64,000 nt of DNA from Pictodentalium vernedei (taxonomy: Eukaryota; Mollusca; Scaphopoda; Dentaliida; Dentaliidae): positions 387,974,674 to 388,038,673 of the forward strand of contig CM062289.1 of NCBI GenBank assembly GCA_031216915.1. Direction: 5' to 3'. A model generated the notes under the pieces. That model saw only the letters and a list, made by a program, of their open reading frames with translations, was not told where the DNA came from and ran no database searches. Positions 11,619-23,532 of the stretch are shown here, one piece after another (positions within the stretch are counted from its first letter, which is position 1; every line of letters begins with the position of its first letter). A program made the position numbers and the translations under genes.

Positions 11619-11858
11619 TTATCCCTTTGAAGACTAGTGGCCGGTTTTCCGGCCAGCAACATGATACGTTATAATGTCATTAAATAGGATGGCTGTGCAG
11701 TAAATATTTGGGGTAGACCAATCAATATTTTCAATGTGCTGCCCCGAGGCTGCACATTGAAAATACTGATTGGTCTACGCCAAATAATGAATATGGATTC
11801 TTCTAATTACTGCCATTGAACTGGCATGGAAGATACCACTAGAGTTCAAAAGGGTTAA
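11619..11858. mobile_element. TTAA foldback MITE, family 3
   Basis: Left end TTATCCCTTTGAAGACTAGTGG, right end CCACTAGAGTTCAAAAGGGTTAA. The central palindrome has arms GTAGACCAATCA..TATTTTCAATGTGC. Copies: 61450-61643 and a left end at 63733. TTAA-CCCTTTGAACTC termini again suggest a piggyBac-like mobiliser. Confidence 0.7.
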
Positions 11859-12039
11859 AGTTTCTAATTTACAGATTTAAGTAATTCTACATTGCTTCTG
11901 TTTCTGTTGTAAAACACTTTGCATACGGTGGGTTTTTTAGTCATGCTCTTTCAAATACAAGCAAAATCCGAGAGTCAAGATTTTTTTTCAAATCAGCGAC
12001 TTATGTCTTTAAAAACTTTTCTTTTTAGGATATTCAAAA

Positions 12040-12285
12040 CAGCATCAGAAGCAAGTCTGGAAGTAAGCACATGTCATCTGCAGAATGGGACTCCTAGACG
12101 GTGCATTTGGTGGTGCTACCCTGCACTCTGTGAACCTCAATCTGAATAAAGGCCTCAGGCCTAAACAGAAAAAAGGTTCCCAGAGGATGAACTAGCGCAC
12201 CATATGGATAGCATCAGCAAATTAACTCTCTGGGAACCTCATTCTGCACATGACAGATTGTTTGATAAGAAGCCTGTCTGATGAA
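12040..12285. mobile_element. Degenerate foldback MITE related to 26204-26436
   Basis: Inverted arms contain GTCATCTGCAGAATGGGA on the left and CATTCTGCACATGAC on the right, with TCTGGGAACCT / GGTTCCCAGAG inside. The well-preserved relative at 26204-26436 has the same GCAGAATGAGGTCCCCAGAG core. Ends are unclear here. Confidence 0.45.
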
Positions 12286-12604
12286 GCGACTTGGTGCAGT
12301 TTGGAGACTAATTCATTCACAGATGCAAATTACCTGTTAAAAAAAAAACTTCTACTTCGATCTTCTCATCATACAATTTGCACCTGCTTGTGAAGTATTT
12401 TCCATAATAAACCAAATCAGTCAAATATTCTCTTTTTACAGATACAGATGGATGTCTTACAGTGAGAAATAATTTATGAACTAGCTGCAACAGAAAAATA
12501 CTTTGAAAATGAAGTGGGATCTTGAAACAGCCATCTTCAGATCTAAGATAGGTCACAAATACTCTTGAGAAAATTGTAATAACTTCTTTTAATAACTTGT
12601 ATCC

Positions 12605-13060
12605 CTGTCAGAGAGTGGTGGCCGAGTGAATAAGTGCACTGGTCAGGGGCGCCAGAATGGCCCAAACATTGGCCCGACCATAACACCCAGATCCCTGTTT
12701 TTTTTTTTAATTGTTGCCATCGGTTATGTGGGGGAGAAAAAAAATGACAGTGCTTGTAGTTTGTTTTTCAAGGAACATAATATGACAAAATTCCCTGCCA
12801 AACTGCCAAATTGGCGAAAAATTTTGTCATATTATGTTCCTCGAAAGATAAACTTTAATGTGGGGGACCCCCACAAATGTGGGGGCCCTGGGCATCCGCC
12901 CAGTCTACCTATTCGTAAATCCGGCCCTGCCCCCAGAAAATGTTTGAAAAATGACATCTCTCAGACCCATTTTGGGGCTACTTCTTAAGTATTCCAACCG
13001 CTTCCGAAGCGGTTGGAATACTAAAAAGGTAGCCCCAAAATCTCCTCATCTTACGTTAAC
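12605..13060. repeat. Two strong palindromes after a tRNA-like SINE head fragment
   Basis: At 12612-12643 GTGGCCGAGTGAATAAGTGC resembles an A-box tRNA head, cut off abruptly. Palindrome 1 (about 12770-12845) pairs AGGAACATAATATGACAAAAT with its complement. Palindrome 2 (about 12970-13041) pairs TTTTGGGGCTAC..GTATTCCAACCGCTTC with its complement almost perfectly. The ORF crossing here has no known domain. Confidence 0.5.
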
Positions 13061-13927
13061 TGGTTATTAACAGCTGCCATTGTGTGTGCAGTATTAAAGA
13101 AACAAGACGATCTATGCGCGCACTATTTTTGGATATCCACCAGAACAAAATTAAATGAAAGAGTCAATGACTCTGTAGCTCAACTTGGATATGACAGGAA
13201 TTAGTACTTGCTGTGACCAAGACAACTGAATAATGAATATGACAGGAATTAGTATTTGATTTGGCCCAGTCAACAATAATAAAAGAATTACAAGGTGACT
13301 GTAATGGACTACAGATTAAGACCAATCATTGTAGATTATTATTTTTGAGTGGAAATTTTCAGTCCCAAACAAAATATTTTCAGACTAAACTTTTTTCTTC
13401 TTCTTAAAATTGACCAAAATGCATCAGAACACAAAAAACTAATTTCCGGATTTTGGTCCAAAATTTTCTAAGTCCCACCCGGACCCCAAATTTTCAGTGT
13501 AAAAAAAATTTATTTTTTTTTGTCTTAAAATTGACCAAAATGCATAAAAAACCCAAAAACTAATTTCCGGATTTTGGTCCAAAATTTTCTAAGTCCCACC
13601 CAGACCCCTAATTTGCATAATTTATTCACGAGAAAAACTCTGTATTATATGTAATGTATCCCATGGTACTAAACATTCATACAAAAATTTATTCAAATCA
13701 GATCTTTCATTTGGAAGTTCTGCGCAAAAATCTGATTGCACTTAATTTTGAACAAAATGGCTGCTAGCGGCCATCTTGAATTTCAGACTGGACCCAAAAA
13801 CACTCCTTCTCGTCCCACAGTGATAGCAAAGGTACCCAAGAAGTTTCGTGAAGATCGGTTCATAAATACGGCCTCTAGCCCGAGCCGTATTGGGATTTGC
13901 ACTCACAGTACTGAAAGTAACACTAAA

Positions 13928-16900
13928 CAAGAGGCCCCAGGGGGCCTGAGGGCGCTCACCTGACATGGTAGCCTAAATATCAACCCAGAGAATTGATTTC
14001 CACAAGTTGCATCTGCTCCTCCTAAGAAAAGCTGAAACCAAATATCCAAATATTCTGACCAGTGGATCTAAAAAAAGATTTTTAAAGAATATTCCTCATA
14101 CTGAACTAAGTCATAATTCGGGCTCCCACAGGGAGCCCATATATGAACCCAGGGACTTGGCTTTAACAAACCTGAATCTCACACCCCTAAGGATTCTGCA
14201 CACCAAATATCAAAACATTCCGACTGCTGGATCTGAAGAAGAAGATTTTTAAAGAAAATTCCTCATTTTGAACCAAGTTACAATTCGAGCTCCCACAATC
14301 AGCCCAAATATGGAACTAGGGACATGGCTTGAACAAACTTGAATCTTACCCCCCTAAGGATGCTGCATAAAAAATATCAAAAGCATTCATCTGCTGGATC
14401 TAAAGATTTTTAAAGAAAATTCCTCATTTTGAACTAAGTTGTCATTCAGGCTCCCATAGTGAGCCCAAATATGAACCACTTGGCTTGAACAAACTTGAAT
14501 CTCAGCCCCCAAGGTTGCTCCATGCCAAATATCAAAACATTCCAACTGCTGAATCTGAAGAAGAAGATTTTTAAAGAAAAATTCCTCATATTGACTAAGT
14601 TATAATTTGGGCTCCCACAGGGAGCCCACATATGGACCCATGGACTTGGCTTTAACACACTTGAATCCCCCCCTCCCCCCAAGGATGCTACTCACCACAT
14701 ATCAAACCATTCGGACTGCTGGATCTGAAGAAGAAGATTTTTTAAGAAAATTCCTCATTTCGAACAAAGTTACAATTCAAGCTCCCACAGTGAGCCCAAA
14801 TATGGACCTAGGGACAGGGCTTGAACAAACTTGAATCTCACCCCCCTAAGGATGCTGCATACCAAATATCACAAGATTCTGCCTGCTGGATCTTGAGAAG
14901 AAGATTTTCAAAGAAATTTGCCTGAAATGCACTAAGTTCGAATTTGGGCTTCTATCGTGAGCCCAAATATGAATCCAGGTGGCTGATTTGAACAAACTGG
15001 AATCAGATCCACCCCACAATGTTGCATACCAAATATCAAAAGATTCTGCCTGCAGGATCTGGAGAAGAAGATTTTTGAAGAAATTTGCCTGAAATGCACT
15101 AAGTTCAAATTCGAGCTTCTATAGTGAGCCCAAATATGAATCTAGGGAGCCGATTTGAACAAAATAGAATCAGATCCACCCCACAATGTTGCATACCAAA
15201 TATCAAAAGATTCTGCCTGCTGGATCTGGAGAAGAAGATTTTTTAAGAAATTTGCCTGAAAAGCACTAAGTTCAAATTTGGGCTCCTATACTGAGCCCAA
15301 ATATAAACCCAGGGGGCCAATTTGAACAAACTTGAATCAGATCCACCCCACAATGTTGCATACCAAATATCAAAAGATTCTGCCTGCTGCATCTGGAGAA
15401 GAAGATTTTTTAAGAAATTTGCCTGAAATGCACTAAGTTCAAATTCGAGCTTCTATAGTGAGCCCAAATATGAATCTAGGGAGCCGATTTGAACAAAATA
15501 GAATCAGATCCACCCCACAATGTTGCATACCAAATATCAAAAGATTCTGCCTGCTGGATCTGGAGAAGAAGATTTTTGAAGAAATTTGCCCGAAATGCAC
15601 TAAGTTTGAATTCGAGCTTCTATAGTGAGCCCAAATATAAACCCAGGGAGCCGATTTGAACAAACTTGAATCAGATCCACCCCACAATGTTGCATACCCA
15701 ATATCAAAAGATTCTGCCTGCTGGATCTTGAGAAGAAGATTTTCAAAGAAATTTGCCTGAAATGCACTAAGTTCAAATTTGGGCTCCTATACTGAGCCCA
15801 AATATAAACCCAAGGGGCCGATTTGAACAAACTTGAATCAGATCCACCCCACAATGTTGCATACCAAATATCAAAAGATTCTGCCTGCTGGATCTGGAGA
15901 AGAAGATTTTCAAAGAAATTTACCTGAAATGCAGTAAGTTCAAATTTGGGCTCCTATACTGAGCCCAAATATAAACCCAGGGGGCCAATTTGAACAAACT
16001 TGAATCAGATCCACCCCACAATGTTGCATACCAAATATCAAAAGATTCTGCCTGCTGCATCTGGAGAAGAAGATTTTTTAAGAAATTTGCCTGAAATGCA
16101 CTAAGTTCGAAATCGGGCTCCTATACTGAGCCCAAATATGAACCCAGGGGGCCGATTTGAACAAACTTGAATCAGATCCACCCTCCAATGTTGCATACCA
16201 AATATCAAAAGATTCTGCCTGCTGGATCTGGAGAAGAAGATTTTTTAATGTTTTTCCCATTGCCTACAGTGTTAAAAAGTGCTGACTCAGCATTTTTTCA
16301 AAGTCCCGAAACTGTACCCTATGATAAAACCGATGGCAATTTTTTTTTACCAGTTCTTTCTGTTGGTCCTAAGGAAGCTTCACACCAAATAAAAATTCTC
16401 GGTGCCGTGCAGTTTTGGAGATATGGGCGTTTTAATTTTTTTCTATTTTTAGCTCCTGCGGTTCCCACGGGGCTACAGGAAAAAAAATTTCTGCATAAAT
16501 TAGGTACTTATGACCCAATAAGCCCTCACATAAAATTTGGTTCAAATTGGCCTCTCGGTTTAAAAAATAGAAATTTGGGGTGGGGCCAAAATTTTTGCTC
16601 CTCCCATAACATCGCCAAGTATCGACCTACAAACTTCTCTTGAACAAACTTGAGTCTACACCTCAAAAGGAAGCTGCATACCAAATATCAAGTCTCTGCT
16701 ATTGCTGGTTCTTGAGAAGAAGATTTTTTAAGAATTGGAGCATTTTTGCCCCACCCCTCTGCTCAATATGAGCCAAAACCTAATTTGCCCAAAAATCAAA
16801 ATGCCGCTATATAACCCCTACTCACATGAAATTTCATTAACATGCGGCCAGTGGTTTGGAAGAAAAAGACCCAAACACCACCTTCACGCCGGACGACGGA

Positions 16901-16963
16901 CGACGGACGACGGACGAAAAGTGATCAGAAAAGCTCACCCTGACTTTCAGTCAGGTGAGCTAA
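13928..16963 (+). mobile_element. Helentron-like element, family B (complete, 3.0 kb)
   Basis: 5' end CAAGAGGCCCCAGGGGGCC, then GCTCACCTGACATGG. 3' end has CGGACGACGGACGACGGACG (about 16886-16916), AAGCTCACC, hairpin CCTGACTTTCAGTCAGG, then TGAGCTAA. GCTCACCTGAC/GTCAGGTGAGC are the subterminal inverted repeats. The element sits in family A sequence: joining the flanks gives AACACTAAA + TAAATCAAAG, exactly the uninterrupted sequence at 17290-17308. So it entered between A and T with no duplication, as Helitrons do. No Rep/helicase is encoded. Confidence 0.8.
14030..16250 (+). repeat. ~168-bp tandem array inside family B
   Basis: Units recur with GATCTGGAGAAGAAGATTTTT at about 14239, 14398, 14565, 14723, 14893, 15062, 15230, 15398, 15565, 15733, 15900, 16067 and 16236. 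Spacing is 158-170 bp and settles at 167-169 in the right half. Each unit has GAGCCCAAATATGAACCCAGG and GATCCACCCCACAATGTTGC. Left units are more diverged, so recent expansion was at the right. Confidence 0.85.
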
Positions 16964-17689
16964 TAAATCAAAGTTAGCCTAATATGAATAATTTACGCAC
17001 AAGAAAAAAACCTGTCATATATGTAATGTATCCCATGGTACTAAACATTCATACAAAAAATTATTCAAATCAGAGCTTTCATATGGAAGTTCTGTACAAA
17101 AAACAGATTTCGGCATCGTCGGTACAAAATGGTTGCTGGCAGCCATCTGGAATTTGGGACTGCACCCAAAAACACTCGTTCTCGTCCCATGGTCATAACA
17201 AAGGTACCCAAGAAGTTTCATAAAGATTGGTTCATAAATACGGCCTCTAGCCCGAGCCATAGCAGCTTGGCACTTACAGCTCTGAAAGTAACACTAAATA
17301 AATCAAAGTTAGTCTAATTTGCATAATTTACGCACGAGAAAAAAAACCCGTATTATATGTTATGTATCCCATTGTACTATATATTTATACAAAACTTTAT
17401 TCAAATCAGAACTTTCATACAGAAGTTCTGTACAAAAAACTGATTTTTGCATCATCGGTACAAAATGGCCACTGGCAGCCATCTTGAATTTCGGACCACA
17501 CCCAAAAACATTCGTTCCCAGGGTCATAACAAAGGTACCCAAGAAGTTTCGTAAAGATCAGTTCATAAATACGACCTCTAGCCCGAGCCATAGCCAATTG
17601 TTGACGTACGGACAGACGGACAGACAGACGGACGGGCCATGACAATCATAGCCTACTTATTTGATATGAATGACGTTCAGCTGAAGGTC

Positions 17690-18485
17690 GATCACAAAAA
17701 TATCATGATCGGCAAATATTTTGCCCCGACATTGGTCAGGGCGGCTCCGGCGTCCCTGCTGGTCTCTCATGACAGACGTTCCCGGATCGATTTTCGGTCT
17801 TGGATAGTTCTTGAGGTGACCAAACACTGTCAGTCAGCATCAACCCTGATTATGGGGTTGGCGCTGTCACAGCGTACTATCCTGAAGACGCTTTTATTAA
17901 TTTATGCAAATATGCTAACTCAGCACCATGACACAACCGATGGCAATTTTTTTACCATTTCATTCTACTAGTCCTCAGGATGATTCATACCAAATGACAG
18001 ATCTCTGTTCCATGCGGTTTGGGAAATATGGGCATTTGAAAATATTTCTATTTTAGCCCCTGGGGATGTGGGAAAAGGGTTTTTTTGCATGAATCAAGAA
18101 GTTATGACTTAATAATACCACATACCAAGTTTGGTTCAAATAGGATCATCAGTTCAGAAAATGAGAGATTTCAGGTGGGGGCCAAAATTCCTGCCTCTCT
18201 CATTTGATTACAAAGGCAAATATTGCTCTTTGAACTTTGTTTAAACAAACTTGATTCAACTTGATTCAACACCTCAAAAGGAACCTCTGTACCATTTATC
18301 AATTCATTGTATCCATCAGTTCATGAGAACTGTTTTTTAAATTTGGGAACATTTATTACCTCAAATTTAGCTGAAATCGGTCCAGCAGTTCTGTATGAGA
18401 AGTCGCGAAACACCATGTTCACGATCAACAGACAATGGACAGTGACTGATCACCTTGGCTCACCCTGACTTTCAGTCATGTGAGC
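17690..18485 (+). mobile_element. Family B-like element, 3' part, diverged
   Basis: 17940-18485 is colinear with 16320-16960 (GGCAATTTTTTTACCA, CACCTCAAAAGGAA, and the terminal hairpin GACTTTCAGTC followed by ATGTGAGC). The microsatellite is eroded to GACAATGGACAGTGA. The 5' side is not recognisable. Confidence 0.55.
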
Positions 18486-19597
18486 AAAAATGTCTATCCA
18501 ATTTGAATCCCATTAGGGGAAATGCACATTATTTTTTTATGCCTCAACAGGCCTCATCGTATATTTTGTACAATAAGAAGAGGCTGGAGGGTAACTGAAA
18601 ATTAAATAATGCTCAAAGTAGAGAAATAGTCAATGATGACTTACTGCAAGTTTCTAGAGTCTGGAAGTTAATGGCATCTTAAAATATATTCCCTTTAATC
18701 ATCAGCCTACAAAGAACAATTATGAAAAATTATGAAAACTAACTACATGTAATCAACAAGCCTCTTCAAGTCAATTAGTCTGTGATAAATCACTTGCAAG
18801 CTGAAATAAGTTTGGAGTTAATTTAATATTAATTAATCATCATAGAAAAATTTTTTTCATGGATGGGCCAATGATTGATGAGCAATACCGTGGCAATGAC
18901 TTTCCATAATGGTTAGAATGAGACTAATATATTGTAGAATTACAAAACCTGTTGCAGCAGAGCACTTCAGTGACACTGAGTTTACTGATGGGTCACGTTG
19001 GTACACTTCTGTATCACAGCTATGATCAAAGTTACTACTTAACTCAGAGTGTTGCATATTTTCAATGTTATTGCATAGGATTCATACAGGCTTGAAAAGC
19101 CCTTGAATTTCTAACCCTGCCCTAATTGTCTTCAAAAGCCCTTGAAAATTGGCAAACTACTTTAAAAGTTCCTTAAATTTCATTAAAACTGCAATGTGGA
19201 CACCTATTATGTGGGCAATTTATCTTGTTTTTTCACTGAACATGTCAATAAAGTGAATGTTAAGCAGCAGTTTAAGTTTGCTGTGAAGAATATTCCACTG
19301 AAGTAAATTCCGCAAATTAAATTCATTCAAATTGCCACATACATTGCTGTTCACTAGAAGTCTCTTGACAATAGACTATGCATGCCATGTAAAACAGCTG
19401 TTTTGGGAGTAATAGAAAGTGTCCCAATCCCTGTTTGCCCTTGTAGTAGTAATTAATAAAACTATATATAAGGCTTAATAAAATTAAAAATCTGTTTCTC
19501 AGGCCCTCCCGCATGGTCCTTTTGGCTGCCGCATACTCTCTTTTTATTAAATGGTTTATGTGTAATATTTTACCCAAGTTAAAAAAAATTGATAAAT
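18486..19597. other. No gene seen
   Basis: AT-rich sequence with several short reading frames and no recognisable domain, repeat or RNA. Confidence 0.5.
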
Positions 19598-19955
19598 TTG
19601 TCCCTTGAGTGCAAGAAGGCTTTGCAATGCTTTAGCATTGCAAAGCCTTCTTGCTCTCAAGGGATGAAATACACCACCACCAATGCTATTCCATACATTA
19701 TGAGGCCTAAAACATAAACCAAGAGCATGAACTTTTGATGGTAAAGAAATAATTAGAGAAATAAAAAATAAAATAAAAAAACGCTCATCCGCATGCAATT
19801 TTACAAATAATGGCCTGAGAAACAGAAGATCTACTTTGTTTGGCCTAATTGTCCTAATTGTTTTTAGGTTTTCCCGAATAATTTGTCCCATGAGTACAAC
19901 AAGGTGCCATCTACAATGCTTTGGCATTGCAGATGGTGCTTTGTTGTGCTTAAGA
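19598..19955. repeat. Pair of related foldback palindromes
   Basis: Palindrome 1 (19598-19665) has GAAGGCTTTGCAATGC facing GCATTGCAAAGCCTTC. Palindrome 2 (about 19885-19950) has GGTGCCATCTACAATGC facing GCATTGCAGATGGTGC. Both are preceded by TTTGTCCC..TGAGT, so they are two diverged copies or two halves of one larger foldback element. Confidence 0.6.
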
Positions 19956-20111
19956 AACATTGTAATTTTTAAACACAGAAAGAATGTTTTTGTGAAGATA
20001 TAATTAGGAAATTCAGGTGGATTTAAATAGTTAAAGAATGGTCCTAAATTTTATATATCTGGCCCTAAAAAGGACTCAGAAAAGACTTGATAATTCTGTA
20101 TGAACCCTGTT

Positions 20112-20909
20112 TAGAGTTGGGTGGTTAACCAAAAATTTGGTTCAGTTTCGGTTTTGCTACAGAAAACCCATCGTCTTGGTTTTCAACTTCAGTGTTGAAA
20201 AACTCTAATCGGGTCTTCATTTCTCAGAATAAAGAGAGAAACAACCTAAAGTTAACCCTGTTTTCAAACTTCAGAGTTGCAATACCCCTTTTTCACAAAA
20301 GCTGCACTAATTATTGCATTTGTGCATGGTATTTACCACGAATATAGGTGTGAAAATTACTTCTCACTCATCACACTCATCGTTTTTGAAATGTTCATCT
20401 ATTTAGCAAATGCGATTTTCCTTGCAGAACTAGAACTTGTCACTTGTTCCACATTTATAAGGACAAATATATTTATTTCTTCACGTAATTTTGTAAGCTT
20501 GAACTCCAAAGACAGCGTCAAGATCACAGTTAAAGTTGGATGGAAGTTTAGGGTTACAATGACCTAAATGAGAGACTATTCAATAAATTTTTTATGGTTG
20601 ACATTATTTTTTAGAGTCAGTCGGGTTATCCTAAACACAGGTATGTGGATGGGGGTTGGGGTGGGGAGAGGGGTAATTTTGCAACAGACTCAAGGCAAAA
20701 ATCATTTTTCTCAAACTTTAAATTCTTGAGATAATTTATGCAAATACATTATGCCCAGAAAATCAGAGTACCGGTATACTGCACAGGTGCATTGCCTTGA
20801 AAAGGGAGTTTCTGTAACAGTGAGTGGCGCCAAATACATGTTCCTATATGCAAATGCAATGTATTGCTATATTTGTACAATGAAAACCGAAGCTGAAAAC
20901 CCAACTCTT
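20112..20909. mobile_element. Possible hAT-like element
   Basis: Outer sequences AGAGTTGGGTGGTTAACC and AGCTGAAAACCCAACTCT look like degenerate inverted termini and both edges carry TTTCGGTTTTG-type repeats as in the MITE at 3525-4090. No convincing target duplication. Small internal frames are unrecognised. Confidence 0.3.
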
Positions 20910-21002
20910 TCAATGAAACCGAAAGCGGAATCGACATGAAATTTGAAAACAGCCCATCTCTGTTACACCAGTACTTTGATTTGAGAATTGAGCAACAGTT
21001 AT

Positions 21003-21353
21003 GTTCTGTTCATCGAAATCATTATTATATGCCAAATATCAAAAGATTCTAATTGATGGTTCTGGAGAAGAATTTTTTAATTTTGGAAAACATTTTATTG
21101 GTGCTATCAGAGTAAAGCCCCTTGTGGACCCCTTGCAGGTGTGGCAACTTTATTTGAAAAAATGTGAACTGACATATGATAAGGAACATGCATATCAAAT
21201 TTGGTTAAATTCAGTCCAGTGGTTTATGAGGAAAAGTCGATAATTTAAAGTTCATGCTGGACGGACAACAGATGGACGACAGATGGATGATGGACAGACA
21301 AGACAGAAAGTGATCACTTAAGCTCTTCCCCGACTTTCAGCCAGGTGAGCTAA
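21003..21353 (+). mobile_element. Family B-like 3' end
   Basis: Contains the CAAATATCAAAAGATTCT..GGAGAAGAA unit once, GGACGACAGATGGATGATGG microsatellite, AAGCTCTTCCCC, hairpin GACTTTCAGCC and terminus GGTGAGCTAA followed by T. 5' truncated or diverged. Confidence 0.6.
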
Positions 21354-21361
21354 TAACCAGG

Positions 21362-21668
21362 GTCACCTTGTGATGGACAGTTTTACAGGTGGAGGAAGCC
21401 CAAGTACCATGAGAGAACCACTGTGCAATGGTGAACAACTGAAGACTCCCCAATGTACTCACCCCACACAAACAGGGTTAGCATTGGTTGAAGACAAGGA
21501 CACCATTGACGTGCAGTACACCTTAGTACACAACGTCACCATGCCCACATGTGGGAAATCAGGATTAAGTCCCTTGCCCATGGATACAATGCAGTTACCC
21601 TTGGCCGGGATCGTACAATGGACCTTCTGGTTTGAAGTCTGTAATCACTGAGTCACCGCAACTCTCCC
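21362..21668 (-). mobile_element. tRNA-derived SINE, diverged
   Basis: Minus-strand order: GCGGTGACTCAGTGATTACA head, B-box-like segment decayed, TGTATCCATGGGCAAGGGAC body, GTACTAAGGTGTACTGCACG, then GGCTTCCTCCACCTGTAAAA. Same order as the intact copies at 25565-25919 and 32729-33082. Confidence 0.6.
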
Positions 21669-21794
21669 AGGCATACAAATTTTACTCAACAATCAAAATA
21701 TTTGTGTACAATTTTACCATGCCAAGAAATCAAGGCTGCAAATAATACTTTTTTGGTGTTTGTTATTGTAACAGATAGAAACAGTAGAACCCTG

Positions 21795-22034
21795 TTAAAC
21801 CTTTACCCAACGCAGACGATATCAAAATTTATTATTTTAAATATAATTTTTTCAAAAAAATTCAACAAAACCATATCATGTGACCCCTCGTTGAAACAAG
21901 CTTGATGAGCTTGTTCCAACGAGGGGGCACATGATGTGGTTTTGTTGAAATTTTTTGAAAAATAATATGTTTTCAACTGCTGAATCTGCATATTACGCGG
22001 GTGGATGCGGGCAATTCGTTAGGTAAAGGGTTAA
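21795..22034. mobile_element. TTAA foldback MITE (left of an abutting pair)
   Basis: Left end TTAAACCTTTACCCAACGC; right end CGTTAGGTAAAGGGTTAA. The central palindrome holds ATCATGTGACCCCTCGTTG. Its right TTAA (22031-22034) is also the left TTAA of the next element. Confidence 0.75.
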
Positions 22035-22279
22035 CCCTTTACCTAACGAATCGGCCATATCTGCCAACATAATTTACAAATTGAGCAGTTGAAAAATATA
22101 ATTTTTCAAAACATTTCAACAAAGGTATATCATGTGACTCCTCACTGGAACAAGCTCATCAAGCTCATTCCAATGAGGGACCACATGATACGGTTTTATT
22201 GAAACCATTTGAAAAATTTAACAAAATTAATATTTAAAATAATGAATTTTGATATCGTCTGCATTGGTTGAAGGGTTAA
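22031..22279. mobile_element. TTAA foldback MITE (right of an abutting pair)
   Basis: Starts TTAACCCTTTACCTAACG and ends TGGTTGAAGGGTTAA. Orientation is opposite to its neighbour: the GCAGACGATATC edge is outermost in both. The central palindrome has GTGACTCCTCACTGG / CCAATGAGGGACCAC. Confidence 0.75.
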
Positions 22280-22567
22280 TTGCTCATGGAGCTCTGTCAA
22301 ACAAGATATAATAGATTAAGATGATATTTTAGTAATAAAAAGTTAGCTTGAAAATAGGTGATAGGTTATTTTTGATATCGTTAAAAATCAGAACAGAATA
22401 ATAATTTGTCACTTGTTTTGCTGTTCATTCGTATTTATGACCAATGCTTCGCCGTTTTGAACACCAAAAAAAGGAAAAAATATTTAACATTTTTTAGATA
22501 TCTGATGGCATCGAAAATAACATGTCACCTATTTTCAAGAGAAATTTCCCACAACTTCAAAAAAACC

Positions 22568-23532
22568 TTAAGGGCCTATATAAGTAATGAAATTGTGTTT
22601 ATTTTGAAAATTCTCACCTCTGATATTCCTTTAATTCAAATTAAATATACACAAAGTGTACATCAAAATGAAGGTTGGGATGTATAGAACACGAAACACA
22701 TGTGTAATCAACTCATAGAGTCGACTGTAGGCACCACTGGTTCCTGGAAGTCTGCTGCCGCATTCGCACCAGAACTGATAATTTAATACTATTTCACAAA
22801 AACAACTTGTGTCCAAATATGCTTTCATATCCAAGAACAAAGCTAGGGGATAAAAATTCTTCAAAATACGGCGACAGAGCTGCATGGTGGAAAATTCCAA
22901 AGCCTTTGCTTTTGTTTACGTATGAGTATACTTTCGATTTCCGGTCGACGTCATCGGACAGAAAAAGCATGTAAAAACAACGCCGTCTAAAATCAAATAA
23001 TGAAAAAGATCGCCTGCATACAGTATATTGTTATTAGATAGAGATTGCACAGTTGCCATATTCAATACAAGGTATCATGATACCTGTTGAAATTTCTTAG
23101 AATTACGATTTTGTTTCTTGATGGAAATTCGTGGTAACGAGTGATTTGCGCATGTCTTTCGAGCATGGAAACCATCTTCAATAAAAAATGCAGACAGTGT
23201 TGTCCTTTTCCAAAATGCAGACCTATCACTGTATTCGAAAGTGTTTTGAATGCCTAGCTTTGTTCTTGGATATATGAAGCACATTTGGCCACAAGTTGTT
23301 CTGATGAAATATTATTTTATTATCAGTTCTGGTGCGAATACGGTAGCAGACTTCCAGGAACCAGTGGTGCCTACAGTCAACTCTATGAGTTGATTACATA
23401 TGTGTTTCGTCTTCTATGCATCCCAACCTTCATTCTGATGTATAATTTGTGAAAATTTAATCTGAATTGAAGGAATATGAGAGGTGAGGATTTCAAAATA
23501 AACAAAATTCCATTACTTATATAGGCCCTTAA
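22568..23532. mobile_element. TTAA-flanked element with ~290-bp inverted arms
   Basis: TTAAGGGCCTATATAAGTAATG on the left faces CATTACTTATATAGGCCCTTAA on the right, and homology continues inwards for about 290 bp (shared AACCAGTGGTGCC/GGCACCACTGGTT and GTTCTTGGATAT). The unique centre is about 22855-23240. A 70-codon minus-strand frame (23075-23284) has no recognisable domain. Superfamily unknown: the TTAA flank suggests a piggyBac-like mechanism, but the ends begin GGG rather than CCC. Confidence 0.65.

Larger units (their letters stand above)
13154..17645 (+). mobile_element. Helentron-like element, family A, interrupted copy
   Basis: 5' end AATGAAAGAGTCAATGACTC then TGTAGCTCAACTTGG, followed by diverged sequence and family A modules at about 13640-13920, 17030-17290 and 17330-17590, ending in GACAGACGGACAGACAGACGG and GGGCCATGACAA. 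The terminal hairpin is missing; the sequence changes at 17645. A family B element occupies 13928-16963. Confidence 0.65.

Noticed and set aside
14030..16250. CRISPR array or prokaryotic repeat
   Set aside because: Units are 168 bp and contiguous without unique spacers, in a clearly eukaryotic, SINE-bearing sequence.
14007..16260. Frames across the 168-bp array
   Set aside because: Short, in many phases, and produced by tandem repetition; no start context or domain.
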